From NCBI RefSeq assembly GCF_900129215.1, contig NZ_FQUQ01000002.1, forward strand, positions 1,612,001-1,676,000: a stretch of 64,000 bases of DNA, written 5' to 3'. A program made the position numbers and the translations under genes. The stretch comes from Pedobacter caeni. Lineage in GTDB: Bacteria; Bacteroidota; Bacteroidia; Sphingobacteriales; Sphingobacteriaceae. Shown here in pieces: positions 37,436 through 46,909 of the stretch. Position 1 is the stretch's first letter, and every line of letters begins with the position of its first letter. The notes beneath the pieces are model-generated. The model saw only the letters and a list, made by a program, of their open reading frames with translations. It was not told the origin of the DNA and ran no database searches.

Positions 37436-38674
37436 CTAAGACAGTTGAAGTTGATTGTCGTATTTTCCAGCAGTTAGATTAAGCTTGATTTGCTTAAATA
37501 CGATCACAGTCCGGTCAACTTCCTCTTTAGTATGATTAGCCGTCGGAATTAACCTTAGAATGATCATTCCTTTTGGAACTACCGGATAAACGACCAAAGA
37601 ACAAAATATATCATGTGTTTCTCTAAGATCCCTTACCAATGCTGTTGCCTGATCAATTGAGCCATTTAAGTAAACTGGTGTAACAGGAGATTGAGTATTG
37701 CCAATTTCAAGGCCTGCTTCTTTAAGTCCTTTTTGCAGTTGTCTGGTAATCTCCCACAGCTGACTTCTAAGTTCTGGTTTTCCTTTAATCAAGCTAAGCC
37801 GTTGGTGCAGACCAAATACCAGCGGCATCGGTAATGCTTTGGCATAAATTTGGGAACGCATGTTATATTTTAAGTATTGTATAATTTCTTTTTTTCCGGA
37901 AACAAAGGCGCCAATCGCAGCAAAAGATTTTGCAAAAGTGGCAAAATACAGATCAATCTCATCCTGAATACCCTGAGCTTCGCCAGTCCCTGCTCCAGTT
38001 GCTCCCATAACACCAATACCATGGGCATCATCGACGAGAAAGGTGAAATCATATTGCTTTTTAAAGGCGCTGATTTCTTTTAATTTTCCAGTATCTCCGC
38101 GCATACCAAATACACCTTCGGTAATAACAAGTATCCCTCCTTTACTCACATCAGTCAGTTTTTGAGCCCTGATGAGTTGTTTCTCAAAATCTTGAATGTC
38201 ATTATGCTTATAAACGAAACGTTTTCCAATATGCAACCTTAGACCGTCTATTATACAGGCATGTGATTCTGAATCATATACAACAACATCTTGACGATCC
38301 AGCAAGCTGTCAATGATCGATAACATACCCTGATATCCGTAGTTAAGTAAAAATGTATCCTCTTTATTTACGAAAGAAGAAAGTTTCTCTTCCAACATTT
38401 CATGAAGAATGGTATTACCCGTCATCATTCTCGCACCCATAGGATAAGCAAGTCCGTATTGTCTCGCACCTTCTTCATCTGCTTTCCTTACCTCAGTACA
38501 GTTGGCAAGACCCAGGTAATTATTCAAACTCCAAACCAGTTTCTGTTTGCCATTAAAAAACATTTGATTGCCTAACTCACCTTCTAATTTTGGATAGGCG
38601 AAATATCCATGTGCATAATGAGCATGTTCCCCCAGAGGACCTAACTTTAATAAGTTTTTTTCTAATAAATTCAT
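37436..38674 (-). CDS. Serine-palmitoyltransferase-like alpha-oxoamine synthase
   Basis: This is a 412-residue PLP-dependent enzyme of the SPT/KBL/BioF family that condenses an amino acid with an acyl-CoA. Visible residues are the PLP-stacking His138 (DSESHAC), DDAHGIG with Asp215 and His218, and the Schiff-base Lys249 in TFAKSFA. The stretch YNMRSQIYAKALPMP is typical of Bacteroidota serine palmitoyltransferase, the first enzyme of sphingolipid synthesis, so that activity is favoured over 2-amino-3-ketobutyrate ligase. It is the first gene of the trio with pckA. The length fits. Confidence 0.75.
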   Translation of the reverse strand: MNLLEKNLLKLGPLGEHAHYAHGYFAYPKLEGELGNQMFFNGKQKLVWSLNNYLGLANCTEVRKADEEGARQYGLAYPMGARMMTGNTILHEMLEEKLSSFVNKEDTFLLNYGYQGMLSIIDSLLDRQDVVVYDSESHACIIDGLRLHIGKRFVYKHNDIQDFEKQLIRAQKLTDVSKGGILVITEGVFGMRGDTGKLKEISAFKKQYDFTFLVDDAHGIGVMGATGAGTGEAQGIQDEIDLYFATFAKSFAAIGAFVSGKKEIIQYLKYNMRSQIYAKALPMPLVFGLHQRLSLIKGKPELRSQLWEITRQLQKGLKEAGLEIGNTQSPVTPVYLNGSIDQATALVRDLRETHDIFCSLVVYPVVPKGMIILRLIPTANHTKEEVDRTVIVFKQIKLNLTAGKYDNQLQLS

Positions 38675-38835
38675 TATCTAAATTTTGTACTAATGGTTCC
38701 TGCCTTTTTTATCGGCGTATTCTAATTCAGTATGTTCTAATAGAGACCTTTTTAAGGACGATCGTCCGGAATGAGGCAGTAAAGAAGGGAATAGAATTTA
38801 ATCACATGCAAATCTATTCGCTAAATCAAAGTGAT

Positions 38836-41361
38836 TTACCGTAAGAAATCATCGATGGAGGTGATATTTATCAGCCTTTTTTTCCATTTTACAAGTTCAT
38901 ACCAGATTACGGATAAAAACCCGATTCCTATACTAAGAGACAACTGCATTAAGTTCATCCGCTGAAATCCAAAGAATGCAGTTAATGGTTTGGCGTAGAG
39001 TATAGCGCCCGAAATAAGAACAGTTGCAATGATAATGAGGAATACCAGGTTGTTTTTATACTTTATAGTGGTGAACAGTGAGTAATAGAAAGATCGGTTG
39101 ACCAGCGTGAGCAATATATTTGCAGCTATTAAACAGGTAAATACCATGGCCCTTGTAAGTTGTTCACTATAGCCATTTTGAACGGCAAATTGATAGGTTA
39201 TCAAGGTTCCTGCGGTGATCATTAATCCCTGGATGATGCTTGTGGTTAATTCTTTCCGGTTGAAAAATGTGGTAGAAAAAGGACGCGGTTTTTGAAGCAT
39301 GGTGTTTTTTTCTATTGGTTCATTCTCATAAATGATAGAACAGGTTGGGCCCATTACAAGTTCAAGAAAAATAATGTGAATAGGTGAGAAGATATTGGGG
39401 TAAATCCAACCCAATGCTAAGGGAACGAAAACCGTTAATATGATAGGGATGTGAATGGAAATAATATATTGAATTGCTTTCTTCAAATTGGCATATATTC
39501 TTCTTCCCATTGCTATAGCATCTACCATTCGGGCGAGGTCATCATCCAATAAAATCAGTGAAGCTGCTTGTTTTGCTATTTCTGTTCCTCTTTTCCCCAT
39601 AGCAATTCCTATATGGGCTGCCTTTAATGCAGGACCATCGTTAACACCATCACCGGTCATTGCAACGATTTCGTTCCTTGATTTTAATGCATTAATAATT
39701 TTCAACTTCGCGTCCGGGAACATCCTGGAAAATATATTGGTTTCCAATACAGCTTGCTGAAGTTCCTTATCCGACAGTTTCATGAGCTGCTCACCAGTTA
39801 TGCTTTTTTCAAATCCCCTGAATCCAATTTGTCTGGCAATGGCAATGGTCGTTGCTGCATTATCACCGGTAACGATTTTAACATTAATTCCAGCCTGGTA
39901 GAAATCATTTAATACTTTCTCAATATGTTGCTTTGGCGGATCATAAAAAGCTACAATGCCAATAAATTTAAACTTGAATTTTTGCTGCTGATCTGGGAAT
40001 GCTGCTCCTTTAAAATCAGCGTTGCCCACAGCCAGTAGGCGGTATCCCGCGGATGCAAGCAGGTTGATGGCAGCGACGATCTTTTCTTTTTCTGTATTGT
40101 CAAGTTCTGATACTGCAATTAAGGCCTCAGGAGCACCCTTTGCTGCAATGATACGTAGGCCATCTTTTTCCTCGAATAAGTGGGTCATCATGGGAGGCTT
40201 TCCCCCCAAAGGATACTCATGAATCATTTTATACTGCTGCCGTTCATCCTGAAAGGTGGTTTTAGTATAAGAATCGTGGAGGGCGACTTCCATCGGATCG
40301 AACGGTATAGGTTCACTGGCCCACATGCCCATTCGAATCAGGGCTTTTGCCGTATCGTCAAGGTCGTGATCAGGAGCTATTATTTTATCGGAAGATAAGA
40401 GGTAAAGTTTAGCAAGACTCATCTTGTTCTCTGTGATTGTTCCTGTTTTGTCTGTACAGATCACTGTTGCGCTACCGAGTGTTTCCACCGTTTTCATCTG
40501 TTTGACAACAACGCCCATTTGCATCATCCTCCATGCGCCCAATGCCATAAAAGTGGTAAAAGCAACAGGTATTTCTTCAGGTAAAATACTCATTGCAAGG
40601 GTTAGTGCTTTTAAAAGACTATCTAATAAATTGAAGGAATTGAAGTAATTAATGACCCATACAATGCAAAAAATGACTGCACCTGCAATCACCATTTTTT
40701 TTATGAAATTGTTAATCTGTTTTTCGAGTGGAGTTTTTTCTTCTTTGATCGCTTCCAGGCTCTTGCCAATTTTCCCTAATTTGGTTTCATTGCCAATCGC
40801 AGTAATCGTTGCGATAGCCAGCCCACTTGCAACTGTTGTACCCTGGAAAACCTGGTGATCGTCGCTGTTCTTGTCTTTACATACAGAAAGAGATTCCCCG
40901 GTCAGTATAGACTCATCAACCGAGAAGTCATTGGAATGAATGATACTGCCGTCAGCGGTGATGGAAGTGCCTTCTTCAACTATTAAGCGGTCACCAATGA
41001 CTATTTCTTCACTTTTAATTTCCTCAACCTGACCATCTCTGATCACTTTACAATTTGGTTGACTGTACGTTTTTAACTTTTCAAGTGCATTCCGGCTTCT
41101 GGAGTCTTGATAAAGTGAGATGGCTGATACTAAAACAACGGCAGATGCCAGAAAAATGGCATCACCAGGTTTACCACTAATCGTATAGATCACTGCGGCG
41201 ACCATTAGCAAGATGACCATAGGTTCTTTAGCCAGGTTTTTAATGGCATCTAAAAGACCATTTTCTTTTTTGTAGGTTAAGCGGTTGTAGCCATCTTTTG
41301 ATCTTGACGCGGTGACTTCCTGCTTTGATAATCCCTGAATATTAAAGTTGCTTAAAGACAT
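38836..41361 (-). CDS. P-type cation-transporting ATPase (P2A Ca-type)
   Basis: This is an 841-residue inner-membrane ATP-driven cation pump. An N-terminal cation-ATPase domain precedes membrane segments M1-M2. The dephosphorylation motif TGES is at 154-157, the M4 motif PEEIP at 261-265, the phosphorylated Asp304 in CTDKTGT, and the hinge TGDGVND later; six C-terminal spans follow. The PEEIP motif and overall form match Ca2+/Mn2+ ATPases, not heavy-metal (CPx) pumps. It lies 113 bp downstream of the VIT1/CCC1 transporter gene on the same strand, suggesting joint metal homeostasis. Confidence 0.92.
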   Translation of the reverse strand: MSLSNFNIQGLSKQEVTASRSKDGYNRLTYKKENGLLDAIKNLAKEPMVILLMVAAVIYTISGKPGDAIFLASAVVLVSAISLYQDSRSRNALEKLKTYSQPNCKVIRDGQVEEIKSEEIVIGDRLIVEEGTSITADGSIIHSNDFSVDESILTGESLSVCKDKNSDDHQVFQGTTVASGLAIATITAIGNETKLGKIGKSLEAIKEEKTPLEKQINNFIKKMVIAGAVIFCIVWVINYFNSFNLLDSLLKALTLAMSILPEEIPVAFTTFMALGAWRMMQMGVVVKQMKTVETLGSATVICTDKTGTITENKMSLAKLYLLSSDKIIAPDHDLDDTAKALIRMGMWASEPIPFDPMEVALHDSYTKTTFQDERQQYKMIHEYPLGGKPPMMTHLFEEKDGLRIIAAKGAPEALIAVSELDNTEKEKIVAAINLLASAGYRLLAVGNADFKGAAFPDQQQKFKFKFIGIVAFYDPPKQHIEKVLNDFYQAGINVKIVTGDNAATTIAIARQIGFRGFEKSITGEQLMKLSDKELQQAVLETNIFSRMFPDAKLKIINALKSRNEIVAMTGDGVNDGPALKAAHIGIAMGKRGTEIAKQAASLILLDDDLARMVDAIAMGRRIYANLKKAIQYIISIHIPIILTVFVPLALGWIYPNIFSPIHIIFLELVMGPTCSIIYENEPIEKNTMLQKPRPFSTTFFNRKELTTSIIQGLMITAGTLITYQFAVQNGYSEQLTRAMVFTCLIAANILLTLVNRSFYYSLFTTIKYKNNLVFLIIIATVLISGAILYAKPLTAFFGFQRMNLMQLSLSIGIGFLSVIWYELVKWKKRLINITSIDDFLR

Positions 41362-41474
41362 GTGTTTAGGATAGATACCTTAAAAATCGCGTATCCATTT
41401 GACTAAAAGCATGATGGAGATCATCATTTTAGATGACGAAGATTATAAGCAGAAAAAAGGATAGAATAGAAATT

Positions 41475-42188
41475 CTACGCTGTTTTAATACCAAAAAAAT
41501 AGCCCACAGCAGCAGTCATTAACATGGCTGCGGTTCCCCAGAAGCAAATTCTGACAACAGCTTTGCCAATATTTGATCCGCCGGCCTTTGCAGCTACAAT
41601 CGCGGATACGGCTAAAAATATAATCGAAAAACCATATTGGTAAATGACCATTAAGTTTAAGGGAGCAAAGATGGAAACCAGCATTGGGAGCATGCCTCCC
41701 GTGATAAATGAGCCCGCTGAGGCCAGAGCAGCTTGCATTGGTTTTGCCTGTGTGATTTCGTTGATGCCCAATTCATCCTTGGCATGTGCCCCCAAAGCAT
41801 CATGGGCAGTGAGCTGTTTAGCAACCTGCATAGCCAGGTTTTCTTCAAGGCCTCTTTGCTGGTAAAGTTTAGCCAGCTCTTTCAGCTCAATTTCAGGCAT
41901 ATTTTCCAATTCCTGTTTTTCTCTTGTCAGATCGGCAATTTCAATATCAGATTGTGAGCTTACGGAAACATATTCCCCTGCAGCCATAGACAGTGCCCCT
42001 GCTACCAGCCCGGCTAGCGCAGCAAGAACTACAGGCTCACGCGTGGTACTGGCTGCTGCAATGCCAATGGCTAAACTGGTTGTAGAAAGAATGCCATCAT
42101 TTGCACCTAAAACTGCAGCCCTTAACCAACCGCTTCTATTCGTGTAATGCTCCTCTAGTTCCATGATATTTTGCTTTTCTAATGACAT
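41475..42188 (-). CDS. VIT1/CCC1-family Fe/Mn transporter
   Basis: This is a 237-residue membrane protein of the vacuolar-iron-transporter family. It begins with the typical WLRAAVLGANDGILSTTSL, followed by a second span (AALAGLVAGALSMAAGEYVSVSSQ), a cytosolic acidic helical stretch (about 85-140, the metal-binding region) and three C-terminal spans. It should export or sequester Fe2+/Mn2+. Its start overlaps the stop of the haem-binding protein gene by one base, so it is in the same operon. Confidence 0.9.
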   Translation of the reverse strand: MSLEKQNIMELEEHYTNRSGWLRAAVLGANDGILSTTSLAIGIAAASTTREPVVLAALAGLVAGALSMAAGEYVSVSSQSDIEIADLTREKQELENMPEIELKELAKLYQQRGLEENLAMQVAKQLTAHDALGAHAKDELGINEITQAKPMQAALASAGSFITGGMLPMLVSIFAPLNLMVIYQYGFSIIFLAVSAIVAAKAGGSNIGKAVVRICFWGTAAMLMTAAVGYFFGIKTA

Positions 42189-42637
42189 TAATTAATGGCG
42201 TTATTAAGTCCCTTTGCCCAGGCAATGATTTTGTCTTTGTCCGGAGCGGAAAGCACCGCTTTCCTATGAACTAATGTGTAGGAACTTAAAGGCATTTCAT
42301 CCTTTTCAATCACTTCAACTATTTCATCCAGCTTGTGCTTTTTCTTTTTAATATTATAACTGTTGAATTGATCAAAGTTTAGTTCTTCTTTGCCATCATT
42401 GACATGGCTTTGCAGCCACCATGAAAACGGTTGGATATTACTATACCAGGGGTAGATCGTGTTATTGGAATGGCAATCGTAACAGCTTCTTCGAAGAAGC
42501 ACCCCAATTTCTTTTGGAACTTTATAGTTTGCTTCAATTGCATTTGGCGAAGCTGAGGTAGAGATATTTCTTCCCGGTCTGAAGAGCTGTACCACGAGCA
42601 TCAGCATGGCGAAAATTAGTAGTACTTTCCTGATCAT
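42188..42637 (-). CDS. Haem-binding (Haem_bd) c-type cytochrome-like protein
   Basis: This is a 149-residue protein with an N-terminal signal anchor (about 4-20) and one c-type haem motif C52-x-x-C55-H56 (SCYDCHSNNT). The surrounding PWYSNIQPFSWWLQSHVNDGKEELNF is characteristic of the Haem_bd family. It is expected to carry electrons in the periplasm. It sits between a DUF3570 gene and the VIT1/CCC1 gene in a redox operon with ApbE and thioredoxin. Confidence 0.9.
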   Translation of the reverse strand: MIRKVLLIFAMLMLVVQLFRPGRNISTSASPNAIEANYKVPKEIGVLLRRSCYDCHSNNTIYPWYSNIQPFSWWLQSHVNDGKEELNFDQFNSYNIKKKKHKLDEIVEVIEKDEMPLSSYTLVHRKAVLSAPDKDKIIAWAKGLNNAIN

Positions 42638-42668
42638 GTCTTCTATTTGTTGAGGTTAAGGATTTCCA

Positions 42669-43889
42669 TTATTTTACTTTTAGATTTAAAGTAATGATGT
42701 TCGAAACCAAACCGGTAGATCTGCTGTAATGCCCGTATCTCAGTTCTAACATATTTAAGTGCTGCCAGCCGAATACACCATGTGGTGGTGCAAGCCGGAT
42801 ACCGGCGCCATAGAAATCACTATTTAATGTAGAGAGATCATAATCGCTGGTGAAATATTGAGCTGCTGGATCATGCTGTCCATAAGGTGCAAAATATTTG
42901 GTTCCGGTCTGTTTATTGTAGCGATAAAAAGGACTGAGGGAGATAAACGAGGTCAGTTTCACCGGAACTTCTATTTCCGCTGTGTGTGCCCTGATGCCCC
43001 AGTTATCCATGAAATACCGGTAGTACGTCCGCACAATCACCTGATCTGTGGCAAAATAGTTGAGCCTTGCAGCGATAGGCAATTTGTAACGTTGATCAGG
43101 TAGGGTTTCTGCTCTTAAAGAACCATCTGTAAAATAATCACGTTGATATTTGGTGGCCAGTAAGCCTTTTTGATAAGCAGGTTCAATGATAAGTTGCGCT
43201 TGTAGTTTTTGATTAATCACTTGCGAAAGCGCCAATGACGCGCTGAATGAATTTCGTGGGCTGGAGCCTTCACTTCTGGATTCGTGGCCATTACCAAGAC
43301 TTGCTGCGGATCTCAGTTCAATAGGTAAAATAACTTTCCAGGTATCTAAAAATGCCTGCAGTTTAAAATCAAACTGGGTATTTTTATCTTTTGATAACCG
43401 GGTGAGGTTAAAGCCTGCGCCTAATGACTGATAGTCATATTCAGTTGAAAAAGAGCCCGTAAATCCGAAAGCATTACCTGTTTTTTCATTACTATGTGTC
43501 CAGTTTAAAGATGGGTACACGCGCGTATCGGCCATGGATGCGGAAGAAATCGTACTTGGATCTATCTTATCCGACGAAGCCGAAGTGTAATGGTCTACGC
43601 CCAGTTCAAACAAAAAAGTGTTTTTGTTACCTGCTTTGTTGTATTTAGACAATTGCAGATCAATGGTATTGGCAAAATCTGATAGTTTCTCTGTTCCAAT
43701 ACCGCCAGTAACAGCTGAATTGTTACCAGTTTGATGGTAATAGGCCGATACCAGGTTAATTTCGTCAATCTTAAGCTTTCTGCTTTGGTAGTTGCTGGTA
43801 TCGGCAGGATTGGTTTTAATTTTAATTTGTCCATGGGCACCTAAAACACCGAGGAACAGCATGAGTACATGCAGATAAATCTTTCTCAT
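42669..43889 (-). CDS. DUF3570 outer-membrane beta-barrel protein
   Basis: This is a 406-residue exported protein (signal peptide ending GAHGQ) with alternating beta-strand composition and a terminal ITLNLKVK strand, matching DUF3570 outer-membrane barrels. DUF3570 genes commonly travel with DUF4266, ApbE and thioredoxin-like genes, as here: DUF4266 lies 8 bp upstream and the haem protein 31 bp downstream. A role as the outer-membrane conduit of an extracytoplasmic electron-transfer path is inferred; direct evidence for the family is limited. Confidence 0.8.
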   Translation of the reverse strand: MRKIYLHVLMLFLGVLGAHGQIKIKTNPADTSNYQSRKLKIDEINLVSAYYHQTGNNSAVTGGIGTEKLSDFANTIDLQLSKYNKAGNKNTFLFELGVDHYTSASSDKIDPSTISSASMADTRVYPSLNWTHSNEKTGNAFGFTGSFSTEYDYQSLGAGFNLTRLSKDKNTQFDFKLQAFLDTWKVILPIELRSAASLGNGHESRSEGSSPRNSFSASLALSQVINQKLQAQLIIEPAYQKGLLATKYQRDYFTDGSLRAETLPDQRYKLPIAARLNYFATDQVIVRTYYRYFMDNWGIRAHTAEIEVPVKLTSFISLSPFYRYNKQTGTKYFAPYGQHDPAAQYFTSDYDLSTLNSDFYGAGIRLAPPHGVFGWQHLNMLELRYGHYSRSTGLVSNIITLNLKVK

Positions 43890-43897
43890 GATTTCAG

Positions 43898-44128
43898 TTA
43901 GTTACAGCCGCAACCACCACCACTTTTGCCACCATTGGCCCCGGAAGCACCTTCCCTGTATAGTTGGAAACTCTGTTCAAATTTCTGAACCGTTCGCGAT
44001 GATAAAGCCATTTCAGCATCGTTGAGTTTGTTTTTTTGATAGGGTTTGACTGTTGCGCATGCGCTAAGCAGGCTAAGGATAAAAAATCCTGTGCCTAGCA
44101 GCACTGATATTGGAATGGAAGTTTTCAT
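43898..44128 (-). CDS. DUF4266 small lipoprotein
   Basis: This is a 76-residue lipoprotein with signal peptide and lipobox (LLSACAT). The C-terminus GGGCGCN, preceded by EGASGANGGKSG, is the hallmark of DUF4266. The two Cys and the Ser/Gly-rich tail may bind a cofactor; the SGA tripeptide recalls, but does not fully match, ApbE flavinylation motifs. It lies 1 bp after apbE and 8 bp before DUF3570. Confidence 0.85.
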   Translation of the reverse strand: MKTSIPISVLLGTGFFILSLLSACATVKPYQKNKLNDAEMALSSRTVQKFEQSFQLYREGASGANGGKSGGGCGCN

Positions 44129-44129
44129 A

Positions 44130-45062
44130 TCATTGTTTTACATTAATATTGTTGGAAGTATACAAGCAGTCATGGTCATCTATGATGATGCAGGCTACTT
44201 GTCGCAGTTGGTTGATCATGTCAAGGCCTACCTGTACGCCCATAACGATTACGGGGGTCGCCAGGGCATCGGCGAGCTCGGCACTTGGGCAAATGATGCT
44301 TACACTTTTTATTCCACTAACGGGTAAACCAGCCTTCGGGTCAATAGTGTGTGAGTACCTGCGACCATTGATTGTAGCGTATTTTTCATAATTGCCAGAT
44401 GTCGCAATGGCCATATTGCTAATGTTGAGTGCTGAGAATGGACGGTCGCTTTGGTCGGGGTCAGCAATACCAATAGTCCAGGGCTTGCCGGCCGATTGGT
44501 TTCCCCAGGTAACCAGGTCTCCTGCGGCATTTACAATTCCATGTTCGATTCCGATACCTTGTAATACTTGTTTGGCCTTATCTGCAGCATAGCCTTTTCC
44601 GATACCACCGAATCCGATGCGCATACCCTTATGTTTTAGCATTACAGTAGATTTTTCAGGGTCTATAATTACATTCTGATAATTGATGAGGCTTACGGAT
44701 TGCAACGCTGTTTCAAAATCAGGAAGGGAAGTCATATTCACATCAAAATTCCAGAGGCTTTTATCAATAGAGCCGTAGCTAATGTCAAAGGCACCCTGGG
44801 TAATGTCAGATATCTTTGCTGCACGCCCGATAAGTTCAATCACTTCCTGATCCACTTTGACTGCTTCTATACCAGCATATTTATTGATCAGGCTGGTCTG
44901 ACTGCTGTCTTTGAACGTGCTGAGCAAGTCTTCAATCCTTTTAACCTCTGTTACGGCTGCGTCAATTGCTTTTTCGCCGATAGATTCATTCTCCGCAATG
45001 ACGGTGAACTCAAAACGGTTGCCCATAAGTTTTAATACCCGGTTGTAAGCTGTGTTTGCCAT
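44130..45062 (-). CDS. apbE: FAD:protein FMN transferase (ApbE family)
   Basis: This is a 310-residue flavin transferase that links FMN covalently to Thr/Ser of target proteins using FAD. Family motifs are GFGGIGKGYAADKA, IVNAAGDLVTWG, ATSGNYEKY and HTIDPKAG (metal/FAD site). It has no visible signal peptide, unlike many periplasmic ApbE proteins, so its compartment is uncertain. It is embedded between thioredoxin (9 bp) and DUF4266 (1 bp) genes. No neighbour shows a complete flavinylation motif. Confidence 0.92.
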   Translation of the reverse strand: MANTAYNRVLKLMGNRFEFTVIAENESIGEKAIDAAVTEVKRIEDLLSTFKDSSQTSLINKYAGIEAVKVDQEVIELIGRAAKISDITQGAFDISYGSIDKSLWNFDVNMTSLPDFETALQSVSLINYQNVIIDPEKSTVMLKHKGMRIGFGGIGKGYAADKAKQVLQGIGIEHGIVNAAGDLVTWGNQSAGKPWTIGIADPDQSDRPFSALNISNMAIATSGNYEKYATINGRRYSHTIDPKAGLPVSGIKSVSIICPSAELADALATPVIVMGVQVGLDMINQLRQVACIIIDDHDCLYTSNNINVKQ

Positions 45063-45070
45063 ACCTTTAA

Positions 45071-45505
45071 TTATTTACCGGATTCCATACTGGTAATTTG
45101 CTGAACAAATTTTTCAGGACTTTCATTGGGGTAGCCGTCCCATGACTTCAGAACTTTTCCGTTTTCATCTACCAGTAGGGTATAGGGAAATTTGCCATTC
45201 GGGTTATATTTTTCTGCCAGCGCCTCATTCAGTTTAACTTGTTCAGAGGGAAGCTGATTTTTCTTTTGACGAGGAAAATCAGCACGTACCAATACCAAAT
45301 GGTCTTTGGCATAAGTTTCAAAAACTTCCGATTCGAGGATTTCCTTTTTTAAACGGATGCATGGGCCACACCAATCCGAGCCGGAGAAATTAACTAGAAT
45401 GTATTGATGATTAGCTTTCGCTTCTTGCTGCGCCCGCGCAAAGTTGTTTGTCCAGATTAATTTGCCTGGAAGTAGGGATAATAATGTGATCAGTAGTAGT
45501 TTCAT
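45071..45505 (-). CDS. Exported thioredoxin-family protein
   Basis: This is a 144-residue thioredoxin-fold protein with a hydrophobic N-terminal signal (about 1-16) and active site C46-G-P-C49 (SDWCGPC). The later TLLVDENGKVLKSWDGYP includes the strand before the C-terminal helices. It probably handles disulfides or haem-ligating Cys in the periplasm. It is the first gene of the ApbE/DUF4266/DUF3570/haem operon, 126 bp downstream of the histidine kinase gene. Confidence 0.88.
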   Translation of the reverse strand: MKLLLITLLSLLPGKLIWTNNFARAQQEAKANHQYILVNFSGSDWCGPCIRLKKEILESEVFETYAKDHLVLVRADFPRQKKNQLPSEQVKLNEALAEKYNPNGKFPYTLLVDENGKVLKSWDGYPNESPEKFVQQITSMESGK

Positions 45506-45631
45506 CCTGTTCTTTATAACTGATGAACTTTTTCGTCTACGATTAGTTCATCAAATCAAATAATGAGTCTAAGATCAAGACGAATTCTGAAGACATTATG
45601 AAGTTACCCGTTAAAAAATGTTAAAGGATTG

Positions 45632-46909
45632 TCATCTGATTTCATTTTCAGGACCGTCAAAGTTGATCTTAAATTGGTGGTAGCCCTGCTCATAACCATA
45701 ACTTAGTTTATAGTTTTGTCTGAGGCATACCTGTTTTAAAATGGCCAGCCCAAGCCCTGTTCCTTCAGATGTATTGTCTTTATAAAACCTTTCAAAGATC
45801 TTTCCAGGGTGTAGTGCGGATTGGGCGCTGGTGTTGGAAAATATAAGGTTATCCTTTGTTAATGTAATCTGAATTGAACCCCCGTCGTAATTGTGCCTGA
45901 TCGCATTACTGAGCAGGTTGTTAATCAATATTTCCATTAAGGAACGGTTTGCAGAGATGGAAAAGGGGCTCATATTGGTTTGTACTTGCAGGCTTCTTTT
46001 TTGGATGAATTCCTGGAAATAATTAAGCTTCTCCTCAATTAGTGCCTTTAGGTCGATCTTTTCCTTATCCTGAAGTTGATTGTTGTCAATCTTCACCAGG
46101 AGCAGGAGTGATTGGTTTAATTTAGTCAGTTTCGAAGTGGCTTTATACAGATCGGCCAGAATTTCACTTTCTTCTTTACCAAGGGTATTGGATTGCAGCA
46201 TGGTGTCGAGTTTGGAGTTGATGACTGCAAGTGGTGTCATCATCTCATGGGATGCATTTTCGGTAAATAGTTTGATCTCCCTGTAATCTGATTTGACCTT
46301 TAACGATACATCCAGAACGGCTTTGTTCAATTCCTTGAATTCTTCAATATTGGTTTGAATAGGCTCGAAGACTTTTTCCTGGTTAATGTTGAATGCTTTG
46401 ATGTTGGATAACAATTCGCGGAACGGTAACCACATCCTTTTGATGAGTATTCTATTGACCAGCCACAAGATCAATAATAAAATAATTACCGGTAGTAAAA
46501 TGATGAGGATAATGCTTTTAATTTGTTCTTGCCGTTCAAATTTCGAAGCAATGATCATGACCTGGTAGGGCTGTCCGTTTAAGTTGAGTTCTGTTTTCAG
46601 GTATCTTGCAGATTCCGTGTGTTTCTTTTTAGGGTTATAGAAATTGGTGTCTGCAAATAACCTGCGTTTATTCGTTACCTGGTGTATTTTTTTATATTCA
46701 ACAATGACATCATCAAAACCGTCTGGAGATGGAAGAATATTTTTAACGTGCGTAAAGTCCTCTACTTCGAGGAGTTCCTCGAAAAGATGGTCATCAATCT
46801 GTTTGTTGAGGTATTGTCCGAGCGTTTGATAAAAAAGAAATCCTATTACCAGTAGTCCTGTGAGTGTAATGATAGACAAGATCCTGTTATAGCTGCTGAA
46901 TAATTTCAT
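45632..46909 (-). CDS. Sensor histidine kinase
   Basis: This is a 425-residue inner-membrane kinase. TM1 is at about 10-30 and TM2 at about 128-150, enclosing a periplasmic sensor of about 100 residues. The HisKA box has ENASHEMMTPLAVI with the phospho-accepting His near 220. The HATPase domain has NLLSNAIRHN (N box) and GTGLGLAIL (G box). Its start overlaps the response-regulator stop by 4 bp. It probably controls the downstream redox operon (inference from position). Confidence 0.93.
   Translation of the reverse strand: MKLFSSYNRILSIITLTGLLVIGFLFYQTLGQYLNKQIDDHLFEELLEVEDFTHVKNILPSPDGFDDVIVEYKKIHQVTNKRRLFADTNFYNPKKKHTESARYLKTELNLNGQPYQVMIIASKFERQEQIKSIILIILLPVIILLLILWLVNRILIKRMWLPFRELLSNIKAFNINQEKVFEPIQTNIEEFKELNKAVLDVSLKVKSDYREIKLFTENASHEMMTPLAVINSKLDTMLQSNTLGKEESEILADLYKATSKLTKLNQSLLLLVKIDNNQLQDKEKIDLKALIEEKLNYFQEFIQKRSLQVQTNMSPFSISANRSLMEILINNLLSNAIRHNYDGGSIQITLTKDNLIFSNTSAQSALHPGKIFERFYKDNTSEGTGLGLAILKQVCLRQNYKLSYGYEQGYHQFKINFDGPENEIR

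Noticed and set aside
40022..40858. Several plus-strand open frames of 66-74 codons within the P-type ATPase
   Set aside because: All are antisense to strongly conserved ATPase motifs and have no start context or domain.
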